From Mesorhizobium sp. WSM4311 (GTDB lineage Bacteria > Pseudomonadota > Alphaproteobacteria > Rhizobiales > Rhizobiaceae): a stretch of 64,000 nt of DNA. The notes under the pieces are model-generated. The model saw only the letters and a program-made list of their open reading frames with translations. It ran no database searches and had not been told where the DNA came from. The DNA is taken from positions 372,001-436,000 of the forward strand of contig NZ_NSFV01000002.1 in assembly GCF_002295115.1 (NCBI RefSeq), given 5' to 3'. Below are positions 43,632-53,419 of this stretch, in pieces. The translations under genes and the position numbers were made by a program. The number at the start of each line of letters is the position of its first letter. The first letter of the stretch is position 1.

Positions 43632-44543
43632 TCAGGAGGTGAAGATGTCGCGCGTGGAAAACCAGTCTTTCGCCGTCTCGACGAATGCCAGTGCCGCATG
43701 CGACACGCGCTGATGCGTGTCATAGGTGAGGATGATGCGTTGCATCGGCAGCGGATCCGACAGCGGCTTGCAGATCAGGGGCAGTCCATCATAGCTGCGG
43801 TCGCCATGCGGGCGGGTGTAGCTGACGGCGACGCCAAATCCGTTCGCCACCATGCTGCGCTGGAGTTCGAACGAGCTTGTCGCCCTGTCGGCCACCGGCG
43901 AGAGGCCACGGCCACGGAACAGGTCGAGCATGTGCTGCCAGCTGTGCGGCTGGTCCGTCGTGATCAGCGGATAGGCCGCCAGATCCGCCAGGCTGACCTC
44001 GGGATAGTCCACCAGCGCATGACCTGCCGGCAGCAATGCGTGCGGCCGCAGCTCGTGCAGCAGGATGCGGGCGAAATGCGCGGGCAGGCCAAGATCGTAG
44101 CTGAGGCCGAGATCGATGGCGGCATCCGCCAGACGCCGCCCGAGCGTTTCGAAGGTTTCGTCGCGAACGATCACCGTGACGTTTGGATGGCGTTCGGAAA
44201 AGGCGCGGATCAGACCTGGCGCGAAATAGGGCGCCAGATCCTCGAAACATCCAAGCACCAGCTCGCCGCCGATGGCGGAATTGCCCGAACCCAGGCTCAT
44301 GAGTTCGTCGGTCTCGGCAAGAACCTGTTTTGCCTTGGCCACGACGACGCGGCCGAAGGAAGTCAGCGAAACGCCGCTGCCGCGCTGGCGCACGAACAGT
44401 TTCTGGCCAAAATCCTTCTCGACCGCGTCGATCGCCACCGAAATCGAGGGCTGGGAAATGTTCAGTGCTCTGGCCGCGCCGGTGACGCTGCCGAGGCGGG
44501 CGACAGCGACCAGATAACGCAATTGGGTGAGGCTGAGGCCCAT
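43632..44543 (-). CDS. LysR-family transcriptional regulator
   Basis: A 303-residue LTTR: MGLSLTQLRYLVAVARLGSV then TGAARALNISQPSISVAIDAVEKDFG is the helix-turn-helix. The effector domain begins near residue 90 (ELVLGCFEDLAPYFAPGLIR). It is divergent from the PhyH-family gene at 44634 and likely regulates it. A T-N11-A palindrome overlaps its own start. Confidence 0.9.
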   Translation of the reverse strand: MGLSLTQLRYLVAVARLGSVTGAARALNISQPSISVAIDAVEKDFGQKLFVRQRGSGVSLTSFGRVVVAKAKQVLAETDELMSLGSGNSAIGGELVLGCFEDLAPYFAPGLIRAFSERHPNVTVIVRDETFETLGRRLADAAIDLGLSYDLGLPAHFARILLHELRPHALLPAGHALVDYPEVSLADLAAYPLITTDQPHSWQHMLDLFRGRGLSPVADRATSSFELQRSMVANGFGVAVSYTRPHGDRSYDGLPLICKPLSDPLPMQRIILTYDTHQRVSHAALAFVETAKDWFSTRDIFTS

Positions 44544-44557
44544 AGTCCTGTTCTATG
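44541..44557. promoter_or_regulatory. LysR-type box CATAG-N7-CTATG
   Basis: A 5-bp inverted repeat containing the T-N11-A core typical of LysR sites. It overlaps the LysR start codon (44541-44543) and lies 76 bases before the divergent dioxygenase start. Confidence 0.4.
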
Positions 44558-44633
44558 TGTCAGATGAGAAGTTATTATTTTACTGAATGAATCCGGGTTG
44601 CAATAGTCGTCCCGATCCTGAAAGGAGGACACC

Positions 44634-45455
44634 ATGGCTTCCCAGACTGCTGCCCGCTCCATCGACACCGGCCTGATCGATGCGGAGACGATTGCCGACT
44701 ACCAGCGTGACGGCGCGGTCTGCATCCGCGGCGCTTTCAAAGGCTGGGTCGACACGATTGCCGCCGGCATCGAGCGCAACATGCAGAACCGCAGCGCCAC
44801 CGCGTCCGACATCGCCAATGGCCGCGGCAGTTTCTTCGACGATTACTGCAACTGGGAGCGCATTCCCGAATTCGTCGAGGTGGTGCGGAAATCGCCGGCC
44901 GCCGAACTGGCGGCGGCGGTGATGCAGTCGCGCACCGCGCAGTTCTTCCACGATCACGTTCTGGTCAAGGAACCCGGCACGCAGAAGCCGACACCCTGGC
45001 ACCAGGACATCCCCTATTATTTCGTCGATGGCCGGCAGACGGTGAGCTTCTGGATCCCCATCGACCCGGTGAAGGAGGCGACGCTGCGCCTGATCGCCGG
45101 CTCGCACAAATGGGACAAGATGATCCTGCCGGTGCGCTGGCTCGACGACAGCAATTTCTATGCCGGCGAGGGCGACTACCTGCCGGTGCCCGATCCCGAC
45201 AGCGACCCGTCGATGAAGGTGCTCGAATGGAAGATGGAGCCGGGCGACGCCATTCTGTTCGACTTCCGCACCGCGCATGGCGCGCGCGGCAATTTGACCT
45301 CGGCGCGGCGCCGGGCGCTGTCGCTGCGCTGGGTCGGCGACGATGCCCACTATGTCGAGCGGCCGGGCCGTACTTCGCCGCCCTATCACGGCCACGGCAT
45401 GCAGCCCGGCCAGAAATTGCGCGAGGACTGGTTCCCGGTGCTCTTTCCCGGCTGA
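44634..45455 (+). CDS. Phytanoyl-CoA dioxygenase (PhyH) family protein
   Basis: A 273-residue 2-oxoglutarate Fe(II) oxygenase. The iron site is KPTPWHQDIPYYFVDG (H-x-D) and the distal His in LFDFRTAHGARGNLTSARR, with Arg nearby for 2-oxoglutarate. The start ATG 44634 has a perfect AAAGGAGG. The substrate is unknown; the divergent LysR gene suggests inducible catabolism or detoxification. It is intact, unlike the frameshifted relative at 22743. Confidence 0.9.
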   Translation: MASQTAARSIDTGLIDAETIADYQRDGAVCIRGAFKGWVDTIAAGIERNMQNRSATASDIANGRGSFFDDYCNWERIPEFVEVVRKSPAAELAAAVMQSRTAQFFHDHVLVKEPGTQKPTPWHQDIPYYFVDGRQTVSFWIPIDPVKEATLRLIAGSHKWDKMILPVRWLDDSNFYAGEGDYLPVPDPDSDPSMKVLEWKMEPGDAILFDFRTAHGARGNLTSARRRALSLRWVGDDAHYVERPGRTSPPYHGHGMQPGQKLREDWFPVLFPG

Positions 45456-45608
45456 AGCGGGCCAGAATAGGGGCGCCGGAATTCGCCGCCCATATTCGGC
45501 TGGGATAACGTTCCCGTGCGCAATTCGGATCAAAACACCCTGATGCCTTGACCCGTCGCCCGGAGAGCAATAGCGGGTGCTCTCCAGGGTTTGCATCGAG
45601 AGGTGGCC

Positions 45609-46886
45609 ATGAACGTTCTTCTTCTGGGCTCCGGCGGCCGCGAACACGCGCTTGCCTGGAAGATTGCCGCCTCGCCGCTGCTGACCAAGCTCTACGCGGC
45701 CCCCGGCAATCCGGGCATCGGTGCTGAGGCTGAACTGGTGAAGCTTGACATCACCGACCACGCCGCCGTGACCGCCTACTGCCGGGAGAAGAAAATCGAC
45801 CTCGTCGTCGTCGGACCGGAAGGGCCGCTTGTCGCCGGTATCGCTGACGATTTGCGCGCCGAAAACATCCGCGTCTTCGGGCCTTCGAAGGCCGCCGCGC
45901 GGTTGGAAGGCTCTAAGGGTTTCACCAAGGACCTCTGCGCCCGATACGATATCCCCACCGCCGCCTATGGCCGTTTCAACGATCTGGCCTCGGCCAAGGC
46001 CTATGTCGAAAAGACCGGTGCGCCGATCGTCATCAAGGCCGATGGGCTCGCCGCCGGCAAGGGCGTCACCGTCGCCATGACGCTGGACGAGGCACGGGCG
46101 GCGCTCGATGCCTGTTTCGAGGGCTCCTTCGGCGTTGCCGGAGCGGAGGTGGTGATCGAGGAATTCATGACCGGCGAGGAGGCGAGCTTCTTCTGCCTCT
46201 GCGACGGAACCACTGCACTTCCTTTCGGCACGGCACAGGACCACAAGCGTGTCGGCGACGGCGATGTCGGCCCCAACACCGGCGGCATGGGCGCCTATTC
46301 GCCGGCGCCGGTGATGACGCCGCAGATGGTCGAACGCACCATGCGCGAGATCATCGAGCCGACCATGCGCGGCATGGCCGAGCTTGGCGCGCCCTTCGCC
46401 GGCATTCTCTTTGCCGGGCTGATGATCACCGACAAGGGACCGAAGCTGATCGAATACAACACCCGCTTCGGCGATCCCGAGTGTCAGGTGCTGATGATGC
46501 GGCTGAAGGACGACCTGCTGGTGCTGCTCAATGCCGCCGTCGACGGTCAGCTGGCGCACACGTCCATACGCTGGCGCGATGAGACGGCACTCACCGTGGT
46601 GATGGCGGCGCGGGGTTATCCCGGCACGCCGGAAAAGGGGTCGGTCATCCGCGGCGTCGAGCAGGCGGCGGGCGAAGGCGTCCAGATCTTCCACGCCGGC
46701 ACCGCCATCAATGGCGGCGCGCTGGTCGCCAATGGCGGCCGCGTCCTCAATGTCACCGCGACCGGCGCCACGGTCGGCGAGGCGCAGGCGCGGGCCTATG
46801 CCGCGCTCGGCCGGATCGACTGGCCGGACGGATTCTGCCGCCGCGACATCGGCTGGCAGGCCGTGGCGCGCGAGCGGGCGAGCTGA
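45609..46886 (+). CDS. purD: Phosphoribosylamine-glycine ligase
   Basis: A 425-residue ATP-grasp enzyme for the second step of purine synthesis. Motifs: [60 protein letters not shown] and [23 protein letters not shown] 45609 is preferred over an in-frame upstream ATG. Confidence 0.97.
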   Translation: MNVLLLGSGGREHALAWKIAASPLLTKLYAAPGNPGIGAEAELVKLDITDHAAVTAYCREKKIDLVVVGPEGPLVAGIADDLRAENIRVFGPSKAAARLEGSKGFTKDLCARYDIPTAAYGRFNDLASAKAYVEKTGAPIVIKADGLAAGKGVTVAMTLDEARAALDACFEGSFGVAGAEVVIEEFMTGEEASFFCLCDGTTALPFGTAQDHKRVGDGDVGPNTGGMGAYSPAPVMTPQMVERTMREIIEPTMRGMAELGAPFAGILFAGLMITDKGPKLIEYNTRFGDPECQVLMMRLKDDLLVLLNAAVDGQLAHTSIRWRDETALTVVMAARGYPGTPEKGSVIRGVEQAAGEGVQIFHAGTAINGGALVANGGRVLNVTATGATVGEAQARAYAALGRIDWPDGFCRRDIGWQAVARERAS

Positions 46887-46903
46887 GATTTCGGAGCGGC
46901 GGC

Positions 46904-48067
46904 CTACGGCTGACCGCGATCGATTTCGGTCGAACCGGTGCTGACCGGGTCGGCCGCGGCAAGGGCGGCGTCCAATTGTTCGGCTGAGCGTTGCCCGGTC
47001 CGCTTCCAGGCGACATATTGAACGATGCCGAAGCCCGGCCTGCGCGGCACCGTCTTCACCACGGGCATGCGGAAGCCGTCGCGGAATTTGGACCAGCGCG
47101 AACCGAGCACCGCGACCATTTCCTCGAAGGTCGGCGGCGTTGCCACATCCGCATAGATGAGGGTGGTCTTGCCGGCGAGCGCTGCTTGGCGCGAGAGCGG
47201 CACCGGCACGCTGGCAAGGTAGTCGGATGGCACGTCGATGAGGCCGCCAAAGGGCCATTGCTGGCGCAGCGTGGCGGCATCCGTCGGCACGACGTTGACG
47301 TCGATATTATCGGGCGTGCCGGCGACCCTGTAGGGGCAGCGGAAGCGGCCGCAATTGGCTTGCGCGGAAAATTGCCAGAGTGCGTAGCCTTGCCAGTTGC
47401 CCATCGGGAAATGCACGTCGATATCAGGCTTGTAGCGCGCGTACCAAAGCGGCAGCCGCGACAAGAGCCGGTATTTGTAGCGGTTGTCGGCGATATGCTG
47501 CGCGGTCTTGCCGTTGGTGTAGAGCACCGGGAAGCGGCCGACGCGCCGATGCACCTGGCGCACGAACTCCTCGGCATCGTCGAGCGACATCCATTGCGAG
47601 GGATCGATGCCCTCGATGTCGAGCGCCATGAGATCGTCCGGCGCGGGATCGGCGAAATCGAGGAAATTATTGGCCTGCTCGACCGGGTTGCCAGGTCGGG
47701 CGAGGTGATAGGCGCCCCATTTCATGCCGAGTGCCTTGGCGACGACCCGTCGCGTCTGAAACAGTTCGCGCGTCACCGCATGGCGCTTCCACAGCGCCTT
47801 GCACAGCTTAACGTCGGTGTCGCTGCCGAAACAGAAATAGGGCGGCGGCATGCCGTCGGAGGCCTTGTTGATGAAGGCGACGATGCGCTTGTCGGTGGCG
47901 AGCTGCGCCCAGTCGATCGAATTGTACTCGTAGGCGTCGACGACCAGCGCGCGGTCGGCGTTCTTCCACGGCTCGGAGAAATCCGAGGCCTTTGCCGCCG
48001 ATATCAGCGCCATCATCGCCGCAAGAGCGATCGCTGAGCGGCGAAGAAGGTGCGCCGGCGTTTTCAA
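46904..48067 (-). CDS. Exported GH25-type lysozyme-like protein
   Basis: A 387-residue protein with a signal peptide (LRRSAIALAAMMALISAAKA-S). The glycoside hydrolase 25 fold is indicated by RALVVDAYEYNSIDW (first Asp), WGAYHLARPGNPVEQANNFL and DDLMALDIEGIDPSQWM (D-x-E pair), then LWYARYKPD and YALWQFSAQ. It probably cleaves peptidoglycan in the periplasm. The C-terminal 100 residues are additional and unassigned. Confidence 0.85.
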   Translation of the reverse strand: MKTPAHLLRRSAIALAAMMALISAAKASDFSEPWKNADRALVVDAYEYNSIDWAQLATDKRIVAFINKASDGMPPPYFCFGSDTDVKLCKALWKRHAVTRELFQTRRVVAKALGMKWGAYHLARPGNPVEQANNFLDFADPAPDDLMALDIEGIDPSQWMSLDDAEEFVRQVHRRVGRFPVLYTNGKTAQHIADNRYKYRLLSRLPLWYARYKPDIDVHFPMGNWQGYALWQFSAQANCGRFRCPYRVAGTPDNIDVNVVPTDAATLRQQWPFGGLIDVPSDYLASVPVPLSRQAALAGKTTLIYADVATPPTFEEMVAVLGSRWSKFRDGFRMPVVKTVPRRPGFGIVQYVAWKRTGQRSAEQLDAALAAADPVSTGSTEIDRGQP

Positions 48068-48147
48068 ACAGGGGATCCCCGTTGATCAAACACCGATGGT
48101 GAACCGCTATGGTTAAGGAATGCTTCTCGAAGCAGGGCCGTGGGGAG

Positions 48148-48384
48148 CTAGCGCCGGTTGAACGGTTGAAATTCAAACGGGTCGGGCGCGGGCTCTTGCC
48201 GCAGCGTGCCTTCGGCGGCGCGCTTGCGGTGGTGGGCAAGAGAACATTGCGGCGAGCACAATATGCCGCGATCCGACCAGTAGGCGGCGCCATGCTCCAA
48301 CTGGCCGCCATGATGTCAGAACCCCGTTGCGCGATAGGGCAAGCCACATTCGATGCAGCGATAGGCGTCGGGTCTGGCGAGCAT
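48148..48384 (-). pseudogene. Small Cys4 zinc-finger gene interrupted by an in-frame TGA
   Basis: From ATG 48384 the frame reads MLARPDAYRCIECGLPYRAT then GF and meets TGA at 48316-48318. The same frame continues after the TGA for 55 codons (HHGGQLEHGAAYWSDRGILC, SPQCSLAHHRKRAAEG...) to TAG at 48148-48150. CIEC before the stop and CSPQC after it would together make a Cys4 zinc site, so the protein appears complete except for codon 23. The upstream gap 48385-48598 shows no other gene. Confidence 0.5.
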
Positions 48385-48598
48385 GGGCTTGTTCCGGTCG
48401 GCTGCTTCTGGTCTGTCGCCGGTCGGCTTGATGCGGCGCCTATTGAATTTAATACGGGCCGGCGCGATTGCAAAATCCGCGTGACAAAGTTTGACGTTTA
48501 CGTAAAAAGAAATGGGGAGACCGCCCAAAGGCGGATGGTTTTGCGGCCGCGCCGGCTCTAGGGTTGGCGAGGCTGGTGCATCAGGAGGATCGAGCGGC

Positions 48599-50368
48599 AT
48601 GTATCGGGCACCGGTCGAGGATATCGCGTTCACGCTGAAGCATGTTGCCGGCATGAAATCCGCCCTCGACGCCGGTAGGTTCGGCGATCTCGGCGAGGAC
48701 CTGGTCGACGCCGTCCTTGGCGAGGCCGGCCGTTTCGCCACAGAGGAGGTGGCACCGCTCTACAAGATCGGAGACGAGCAGGGTGCGGTGCTCAAGGATG
48801 CCGCCGTCACCATGCCGCCCGGCTGGAAGGAGCTTTATCGCCGCTGGATCGATGGCGGCTGGAACGCGCTGTCGGGGCCTGAAGACCATGGCGGCCAGGC
48901 GCTGCCCACCATGCTGGGCGTCGCGGCGCTCGAAATGTGGAACTCCGCCGCCATGGCCTTCGGCATCGGCCCGACGCTGACCATGGGCGCGGTCGAAGCG
49001 CTCGACAAGCACGCTTCCGAAGCGCTCAAGGCGACGTATCTCGCCAAGCTCGTGTCGGGCGAATGGATGGGCACGATGAACCTGACCGAGCCGCAGGCCG
49101 GCTCCGATCTCGCCGCCTTGCGCTCCCGCGCCGAGCCCGCCGGCGACGGCACCTACCGCATCTTCGGCCAGAAGATCTTCATCACCTATGGCGAGCACGA
49201 TTTCACCGACAACATCATCCATCTGGTGCTGGCACGGTTGCCGGACGCGCCCGCCGGCACGCGCGGCATCTCGCTGTTCCTGGTGCCGAAATTTTTCGTC
49301 AACGACGATGGCTCGCTCGGCGCCCGCAACGACGTCTTCTGTTCCGGCCTCGAGCACAAGCTCGGCATCCATGCTTCGCCGACCTGCACCATGATTTATG
49401 GCGACGGTTTCCAGGGCGCCAGACCCGGCGCCGTCGGCTGGCTGATCGGCGAGGAGAACAAGGGTCTCGCCTGCATGTTCACCATGATGAACAATGCCCG
49501 CCTGGCTGTCGGCATGCAGGGTGTCGCGGTCGCGGAAGCCGCCACCCAGAAGGCGATCGCCTACGCCAATGAGCGCCGCCAGGGCAAGGCGGCGGATTAT
49601 GCCGGCGCCGGCATGGCGCCGATCGTCCATCACCCCGACGTGCAACGCAATCTCCTGACCATGAAGGCGCTGACGCAGACGGCGCGGGCGATCAGCTATT
49701 CCTGCGCCCACGCCATCGACATGGCGCGGGTCTCGGATGGCGATCAGGCGTCACACTGGCGCGACCGCGCCAATCTTTTGACACCGCTTGCCAAGGCGTT
49801 TTCGACCGATGTCGGCGTCGAAGTTGCTTCGCTCGGCGTGCAGGTGCATGGCGGCATGGGCTTCATCGAGGAAACCGGTGCTGCAGCCTTCTACCGCGAC
49901 GCCCGCATCGCGCCGATCTACGAGGGTACCAACGGCATCCAGGCGATCGATCTGGTCACCCGCAAGCTGCCGCTCGGCGGCGGCGAACACGTGCATGGCT
50001 TCATCGGCGAACTGGCCGCCGTCGCCAATGCCGTGCGTACTTCCAACCTGCAGGGTTTCGGCCGAACAGCCGATGCGCTCGACGCAGCCCTTGGCGACCT
50101 GACGCAAGCGACGCGCTTCCTGCAGAAACTGTCGGCCGACGGCCGGTCAGACGAGGCGCTGGCGGGAGCGACGCCGTATCTCAGGTTGATCTCGCTTGCC
50201 GCTGGCGGCGCCTATCTGGCGCGCGGCGCGCTTGCCGATCAGGACCGCATCGCCCTGTGCCGCTTCTTCGCCGAAAACCTGCTCGGCGAGGCACACGCCT
50301 TGAAGGAACGCGTCATCGACGGCGCGGAGAGCCTCGCTGCCGCCGGCAAGGCGCTGATATCAGCTTGA
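48599..50368 (+). CDS. Acyl-CoA dehydrogenase, long form
   Basis: A 589-residue flavoprotein of the acyl-CoA dehydrogenase family with the extended C-terminal domain. Visible: the N-terminal FKHV-type segment (YRAPVEDIAFTLKHV), FAD/substrate region GEWMGTMNLTEPQAGSDLAA, GIHASPTCTMIYGD, VQVHGGMGFIEETGAAAFYR, and the catalytic Glu in IAPIYEGTNGIQAIDLV. It starts at ATG 48599. It forms a probable fatty-acid oxidation unit with the crotonase 32 bases downstream. Confidence 0.94.
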   Translation: MYRAPVEDIAFTLKHVAGMKSALDAGRFGDLGEDLVDAVLGEAGRFATEEVAPLYKIGDEQGAVLKDAAVTMPPGWKELYRRWIDGGWNALSGPEDHGGQALPTMLGVAALEMWNSAAMAFGIGPTLTMGAVEALDKHASEALKATYLAKLVSGEWMGTMNLTEPQAGSDLAALRSRAEPAGDGTYRIFGQKIFITYGEHDFTDNIIHLVLARLPDAPAGTRGISLFLVPKFFVNDDGSLGARNDVFCSGLEHKLGIHASPTCTMIYGDGFQGARPGAVGWLIGEENKGLACMFTMMNNARLAVGMQGVAVAEAATQKAIAYANERRQGKAADYAGAGMAPIVHHPDVQRNLLTMKALTQTARAISYSCAHAIDMARVSDGDQASHWRDRANLLTPLAKAFSTDVGVEVASLGVQVHGGMGFIEETGAAAFYRDARIAPIYEGTNGIQAIDLVTRKLPLGGGEHVHGFIGELAAVANAVRTSNLQGFGRTADALDAALGDLTQATRFLQKLSADGRSDEALAGATPYLRLISLAAGGAYLARGALADQDRIALCRFFAENLLGEAHALKERVIDGAESLAAAGKALISA

Positions 50369-50400
50369 ATTCTCATAGCGCTCCATCAGGGAAGAAGACC

Positions 50401-51153
50401 GTGACAGACCATATCCTCGTCGAGCGCCAGGGCGCCATCCAGATCATCCGCATGAACCGTCCGGACAAGAAGAACGCGCTGACGCGTGCCATGTACGCAA
50501 AGATGTCGGCGGCGCTTGCCGAAGGCGATGCCGATCCGGCGATCCGCGTCCATGTCTTCCTCGGCGTGCCCGGTGCCTTCTCCTCCGGCAACGATCTTGC
50601 CGATTTCATGGTTGTCGCCACCGGCGGTGACGGCGGCACGGAAGTCTGGGATTTCCTGATGGCGCTGGCCAGGGTCGAAAAACCCATCGTCTCCGGGGTC
50701 GACGGCATCGCGGTCGGCATCGGTACGACGATCAACCTGCATTGCGACCTGACCTTCGCCACGCCGCGCACCGTGTTCAGGACGCCTTTCGTCGATCTTG
50801 GCCTGGTGCCCGAGGCCGGCTCCAGTCTGCTGGCGCCGCGCATCCTGGGTCAGCAAGGCGCCTTCGCGCTGCTCGGCCTTGGCGAAGGTTTTTCCGCCGA
50901 GCGCGCGAAGGCCTCCGGCCTGATCTACGACGTGGTCGAGGAGGGCGCGCTGGAGGCCTCGGTGCTGACGGCCGCCGGCCAGATCGCCGCCAAGCCACCG
51001 CAGGCGCTGAAGATCGCGCGCGACCTCATGCGTGGCTCGCGCGACGATCTCGTCGCCCGCATCGGCGAGGAAAGCCAGCATTTTCGCGAGCGGCTGAAGT
51101 CGGACGAGGCCCGCGCCGCGCTCACCGCGTTCATGACCAGGAAGAAGAGCTGA
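50401..51153 (+). CDS. Enoyl-CoA hydratase/isomerase family protein (crotonase)
   Basis: A 250-residue crotonase-fold protein from GTG 50401 (AGGGAAGAAG upstream). The oxyanion-hole segments are GVPGAFSSGNDLADFM and KPIVSGVDGIAVGIGTTINL; the second active-site region FVDLGLVPEAGSSLLAPRIL has one Glu. It acts with the acyl-CoA dehydrogenase just upstream in beta-oxidation. It is convergent with pdxH. Confidence 0.92.
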   Translation: MTDHILVERQGAIQIIRMNRPDKKNALTRAMYAKMSAALAEGDADPAIRVHVFLGVPGAFSSGNDLADFMVVATGGDGGTEVWDFLMALARVEKPIVSGVDGIAVGIGTTINLHCDLTFATPRTVFRTPFVDLGLVPEAGSSLLAPRILGQQGAFALLGLGEGFSAERAKASGLIYDVVEEGALEASVLTAAGQIAAKPPQALKIARDLMRGSRDDLVARIGEESQHFRERLKSDEARAALTAFMTRKKS

Positions 51154-51165
51154 GGCCTTGCCCTC

Positions 51166-51783
51166 TCAGGGATAAAGCCGCGTCTTGTCCCAATAGCCTT
51201 TGGCATTGCGGGTAAAGACCACCCGGTCATGCAGCCGGAACGGACGGTCGTGCCAGAACTCGATCGTCTTCGGCACGATGCGGAAACCCGACCAGTGCTT
51301 CGGGCGTGGAATCTCGCCGATGGCGTAGCGCGCCGTGTATTCGGCGACAGCTTTCTCCAGCGCGAAGCGGCTTTCCAGCGGCCGTGACTGCTTCGACGCC
51401 CAGGCGCCGATGCGGCTGCCGCGTGGGCGCGTCGCGTAATAGGCGTCGGCCTCGGCATCGCTGACGATCTCCACCGGGCCGCGAATGCGCACCTGCCGGC
51501 GCAGCGATTTCCAGTGGAAACACATCGCCGCCTTCATGCTGCCTAGAATCTCCTGGCCCTTCGCGCTCTCGAAATTCGTGTAGAAAACAAAGCCGCCTTC
51601 ATCGAACCCCTTCAGCAGCACCATCCGCACATCCGGCATGCCTTCGGAATCGACGGTCGCCAGCGCCACGCCGTTGGCATCGTTGATTTCGTTCTTGGTG
51701 GCGTCGTCCAGCCATGCGGCAAAGAGGCGAAATGGCTCGGCCGCTTCGGTAAAGTCACTGGTTGTTAACTCTGTGTCGCTCAT
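51166..51783 (-). CDS. pdxH: Pyridoxamine 5'-phosphate oxidase
   Basis: A 205-residue FMN oxidase that makes pyridoxal phosphate. Motifs: [55 protein letters not shown], and the C-terminal [27 protein letters not shown] 51783 is chosen. It is divergent from the lipoprotein gene. Confidence 0.97.
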   Translation of the reverse strand: MSDTELTTSDFTEAAEPFRLFAAWLDDATKNEINDANGVALATVDSEGMPDVRMVLLKGFDEGGFVFYTNFESAKGQEILGSMKAAMCFHWKSLRRQVRIRGPVEIVSDAEADAYYATRPRGSRIGAWASKQSRPLESRFALEKAVAEYTARYAIGEIPRPKHWSGFRIVPKTIEFWHDRPFRLHDRVVFTRNAKGYWDKTRLYP

Positions 51784-51823
51784 AGTTTTTCTCAAATTGT
51801 CACGAAATCAGGGAGGTTGCCGA

Positions 51824-52285
51824 TTGTCGCGTATCGCGCAAGCTTTTGACAGCAGGCAATGGGGCGTTATCGCTTCGGCCAGCGCGAAAGCGGCGATCGT
51901 GGCGGCGGCCTTGCCGCTTGCCGCCTGCGGCGCGGGTGGCTTCAGCCTGGAAAAGGCCGAAGTCGACCGCTCGATCTTGACCAGCAGCACGCAGGCTTCA
52001 CCGGCGCCTGCCGATTCGGATCGCGACTCCGACCAGACGACGATCGGCAATGCGGTGTCCTCCGCCGACATCGAACAGCTCGGCGGCCAGGCCGTGCCGT
52101 GGGCCAATGCCGGCACCGGCTCGCGCGGCTCCATCACCGAACTGGCGGAATTGAAGGACAGGGGCCAGACCTGCCGCCGCTTCAAGGCCTCGCGCGAAAG
52201 CTTTGACGGCGTTGCCATGTTCGAAGGCGAACTCTGCCTGGCCAGTGCCGGCGGCTGGCGCATGCAGGGCTTCAAGGCGCTCTGA
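51824..52285 (+). CDS. Lipoprotein with RT0821/Lpp0805-like surface-antigen end
   Basis: A 153-residue protein from TTG 51824 with GGGAGG upstream. A lipobox (LPLAACGAGG) near residue 35 suggests lipidation. The C-terminal part has two cysteines (QTCRRFKASRESFDGVAMFE and GELCLASAGGWRMQGFKAL), the arrangement seen in 17-kDa surface-antigen-like rhizobial proteins. Probably in the outer membrane or periplasm. It is 99 bases before the dnaJ-like gene. Confidence 0.75.
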   Translation: MSRIAQAFDSRQWGVIASASAKAAIVAAALPLAACGAGGFSLEKAEVDRSILTSSTQASPAPADSDRDSDQTTIGNAVSSADIEQLGGQAVPWANAGTGSRGSITELAELKDRGQTCRRFKASRESFDGVAMFEGELCLASAGGWRMQGFKAL

Positions 52286-52384
52286 TTTCCGCTTTCAATA
52301 TGGCCATCAGCTACTGGAATTTCTTCCTATCCGAGCGCATATAGGAGGCAAGTATGGACTCAACTCATTTCCAGGGCAGGAAGC

Positions 52385-53314
52385 ATGCGCGACCCGTATG
52401 AGGTCCTGGGCGTTGCAAAGAACGCATCGGCCAAGGACATAAAATCGGCGTACCGGAAACTCGCCAAGAAACATCATCCGGACCAGAATCCGAATGATCC
52501 CAAGGCGAAGGACCGTTTTGCCGCGGCCAATCAGGCCTATGAGATCGTCGGCGACGAGAAGAATCGTGCTGCTTTCGATCGCGGCGAGATCGACGCCGAC
52601 GGCAAGCCGCGCTTCCAGGGCTTTGAGGGCGCCGCCGGTGGCGGCGATCCCTTTGCCGGGTTTCGCCGCCAGCAAGGCGCCGGCGGTTCGCGATTCGAAT
52701 TCCGTTCGGGGCGCCCGGGCGGGGATCCGTTCGACGGCAACAGCGATATTTTCAGCCAGATCTTCGGCGACGCCTTTTCCGGCGCGCGCGGTGCCGGCAT
52801 GGGCGACCGCCGCCAGCCCGCGACGGCGGCTGATTTGAACGTCACGCTCGACGTCACCATCGAGGAAGCGGCGACCGCCGAAAAGGTGACGGCGATGTTC
52901 CCCGATGGCCGCAAGGTGGCGGTCAAACTGCCGGCCTTTGTCGAGGATGGCCAGACCATCCGGCTGAAGGGGCAGGGCGAGCAGGGGCCGGGCCAGCCCG
53001 GCGACGCGCTGGTCAAGATCCATATCCGCCGGCATCCGCGCTACCGCATCGAGGGCCGCGACCTGCATGCCGATCTGCCGGTGTCGCTGGCGGATGCGGT
53101 GCTGGGCGCCAAGGTGCCGGTCGAGACGCCGACAGGCAGGCTGGCGGTCAACGTTCCCGCCTGGTCGAGCTCGGACAAGGTCCTGCGGCTCAAGGGCAGG
53201 GGCCTGCCGGAAAAGGCCGGCGGCCATGGCGACCTCTACGCGCATGTCCGCATCATGCTGCCGGAAGGCGGCGACGGCGCGCTCGAAGCGTTGCTGCGTG
53301 GTCAAAAAGGCTGA
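52385..53314 (+). CDS. DnaJ-like (CbpA-type) co-chaperone
   Basis: A 309-residue J protein. The J domain is [20 protein letters not shown] with the HPD in [12 protein letters not shown]; a Gly/Phe-rich linker (about 80-130) follows, then the two-part C-terminal peptide-binding domain ([20 protein letters not shown]). There is no zinc-finger, so it is of the CbpA type and would stimulate DnaK ATPase. ATG 52385 is the start. Confidence 0.92.
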   Translation: MRDPYEVLGVAKNASAKDIKSAYRKLAKKHHPDQNPNDPKAKDRFAAANQAYEIVGDEKNRAAFDRGEIDADGKPRFQGFEGAAGGGDPFAGFRRQQGAGGSRFEFRSGRPGGDPFDGNSDIFSQIFGDAFSGARGAGMGDRRQPATAADLNVTLDVTIEEAATAEKVTAMFPDGRKVAVKLPAFVEDGQTIRLKGQGEQGPGQPGDALVKIHIRRHPRYRIEGRDLHADLPVSLADAVLGAKVPVETPTGRLAVNVPAWSSSDKVLRLKGRGLPEKAGGHGDLYAHVRIMLPEGGDGALEALLRGQKG

Positions 53315-53419
53315 TCCATCGCTCTTGTCCCCCGAACTGTCCGGTTTGAGCGCTTGAAGGGGCTGTGTGCCTGTGCGATAGGCACTCCACAAAGAACAAA
53401 CCTTGCGGAGAGCGCTCAC

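Noticed and set aside
48316..48318. TGA as a selenocysteine codon
   Set aside because: No convincing hairpin of the bacterial SECIS type was identified directly after it, and no selenoprotein genes are in the window; nonsense mutation or error is simpler.
48109..48561. 150-codon plus-strand frame in the gap before the acyl-CoA dehydrogenase
   Set aside because: It is antisense to the interrupted Cys4 gene, whose two halves are more protein-like, and has no ribosome site.
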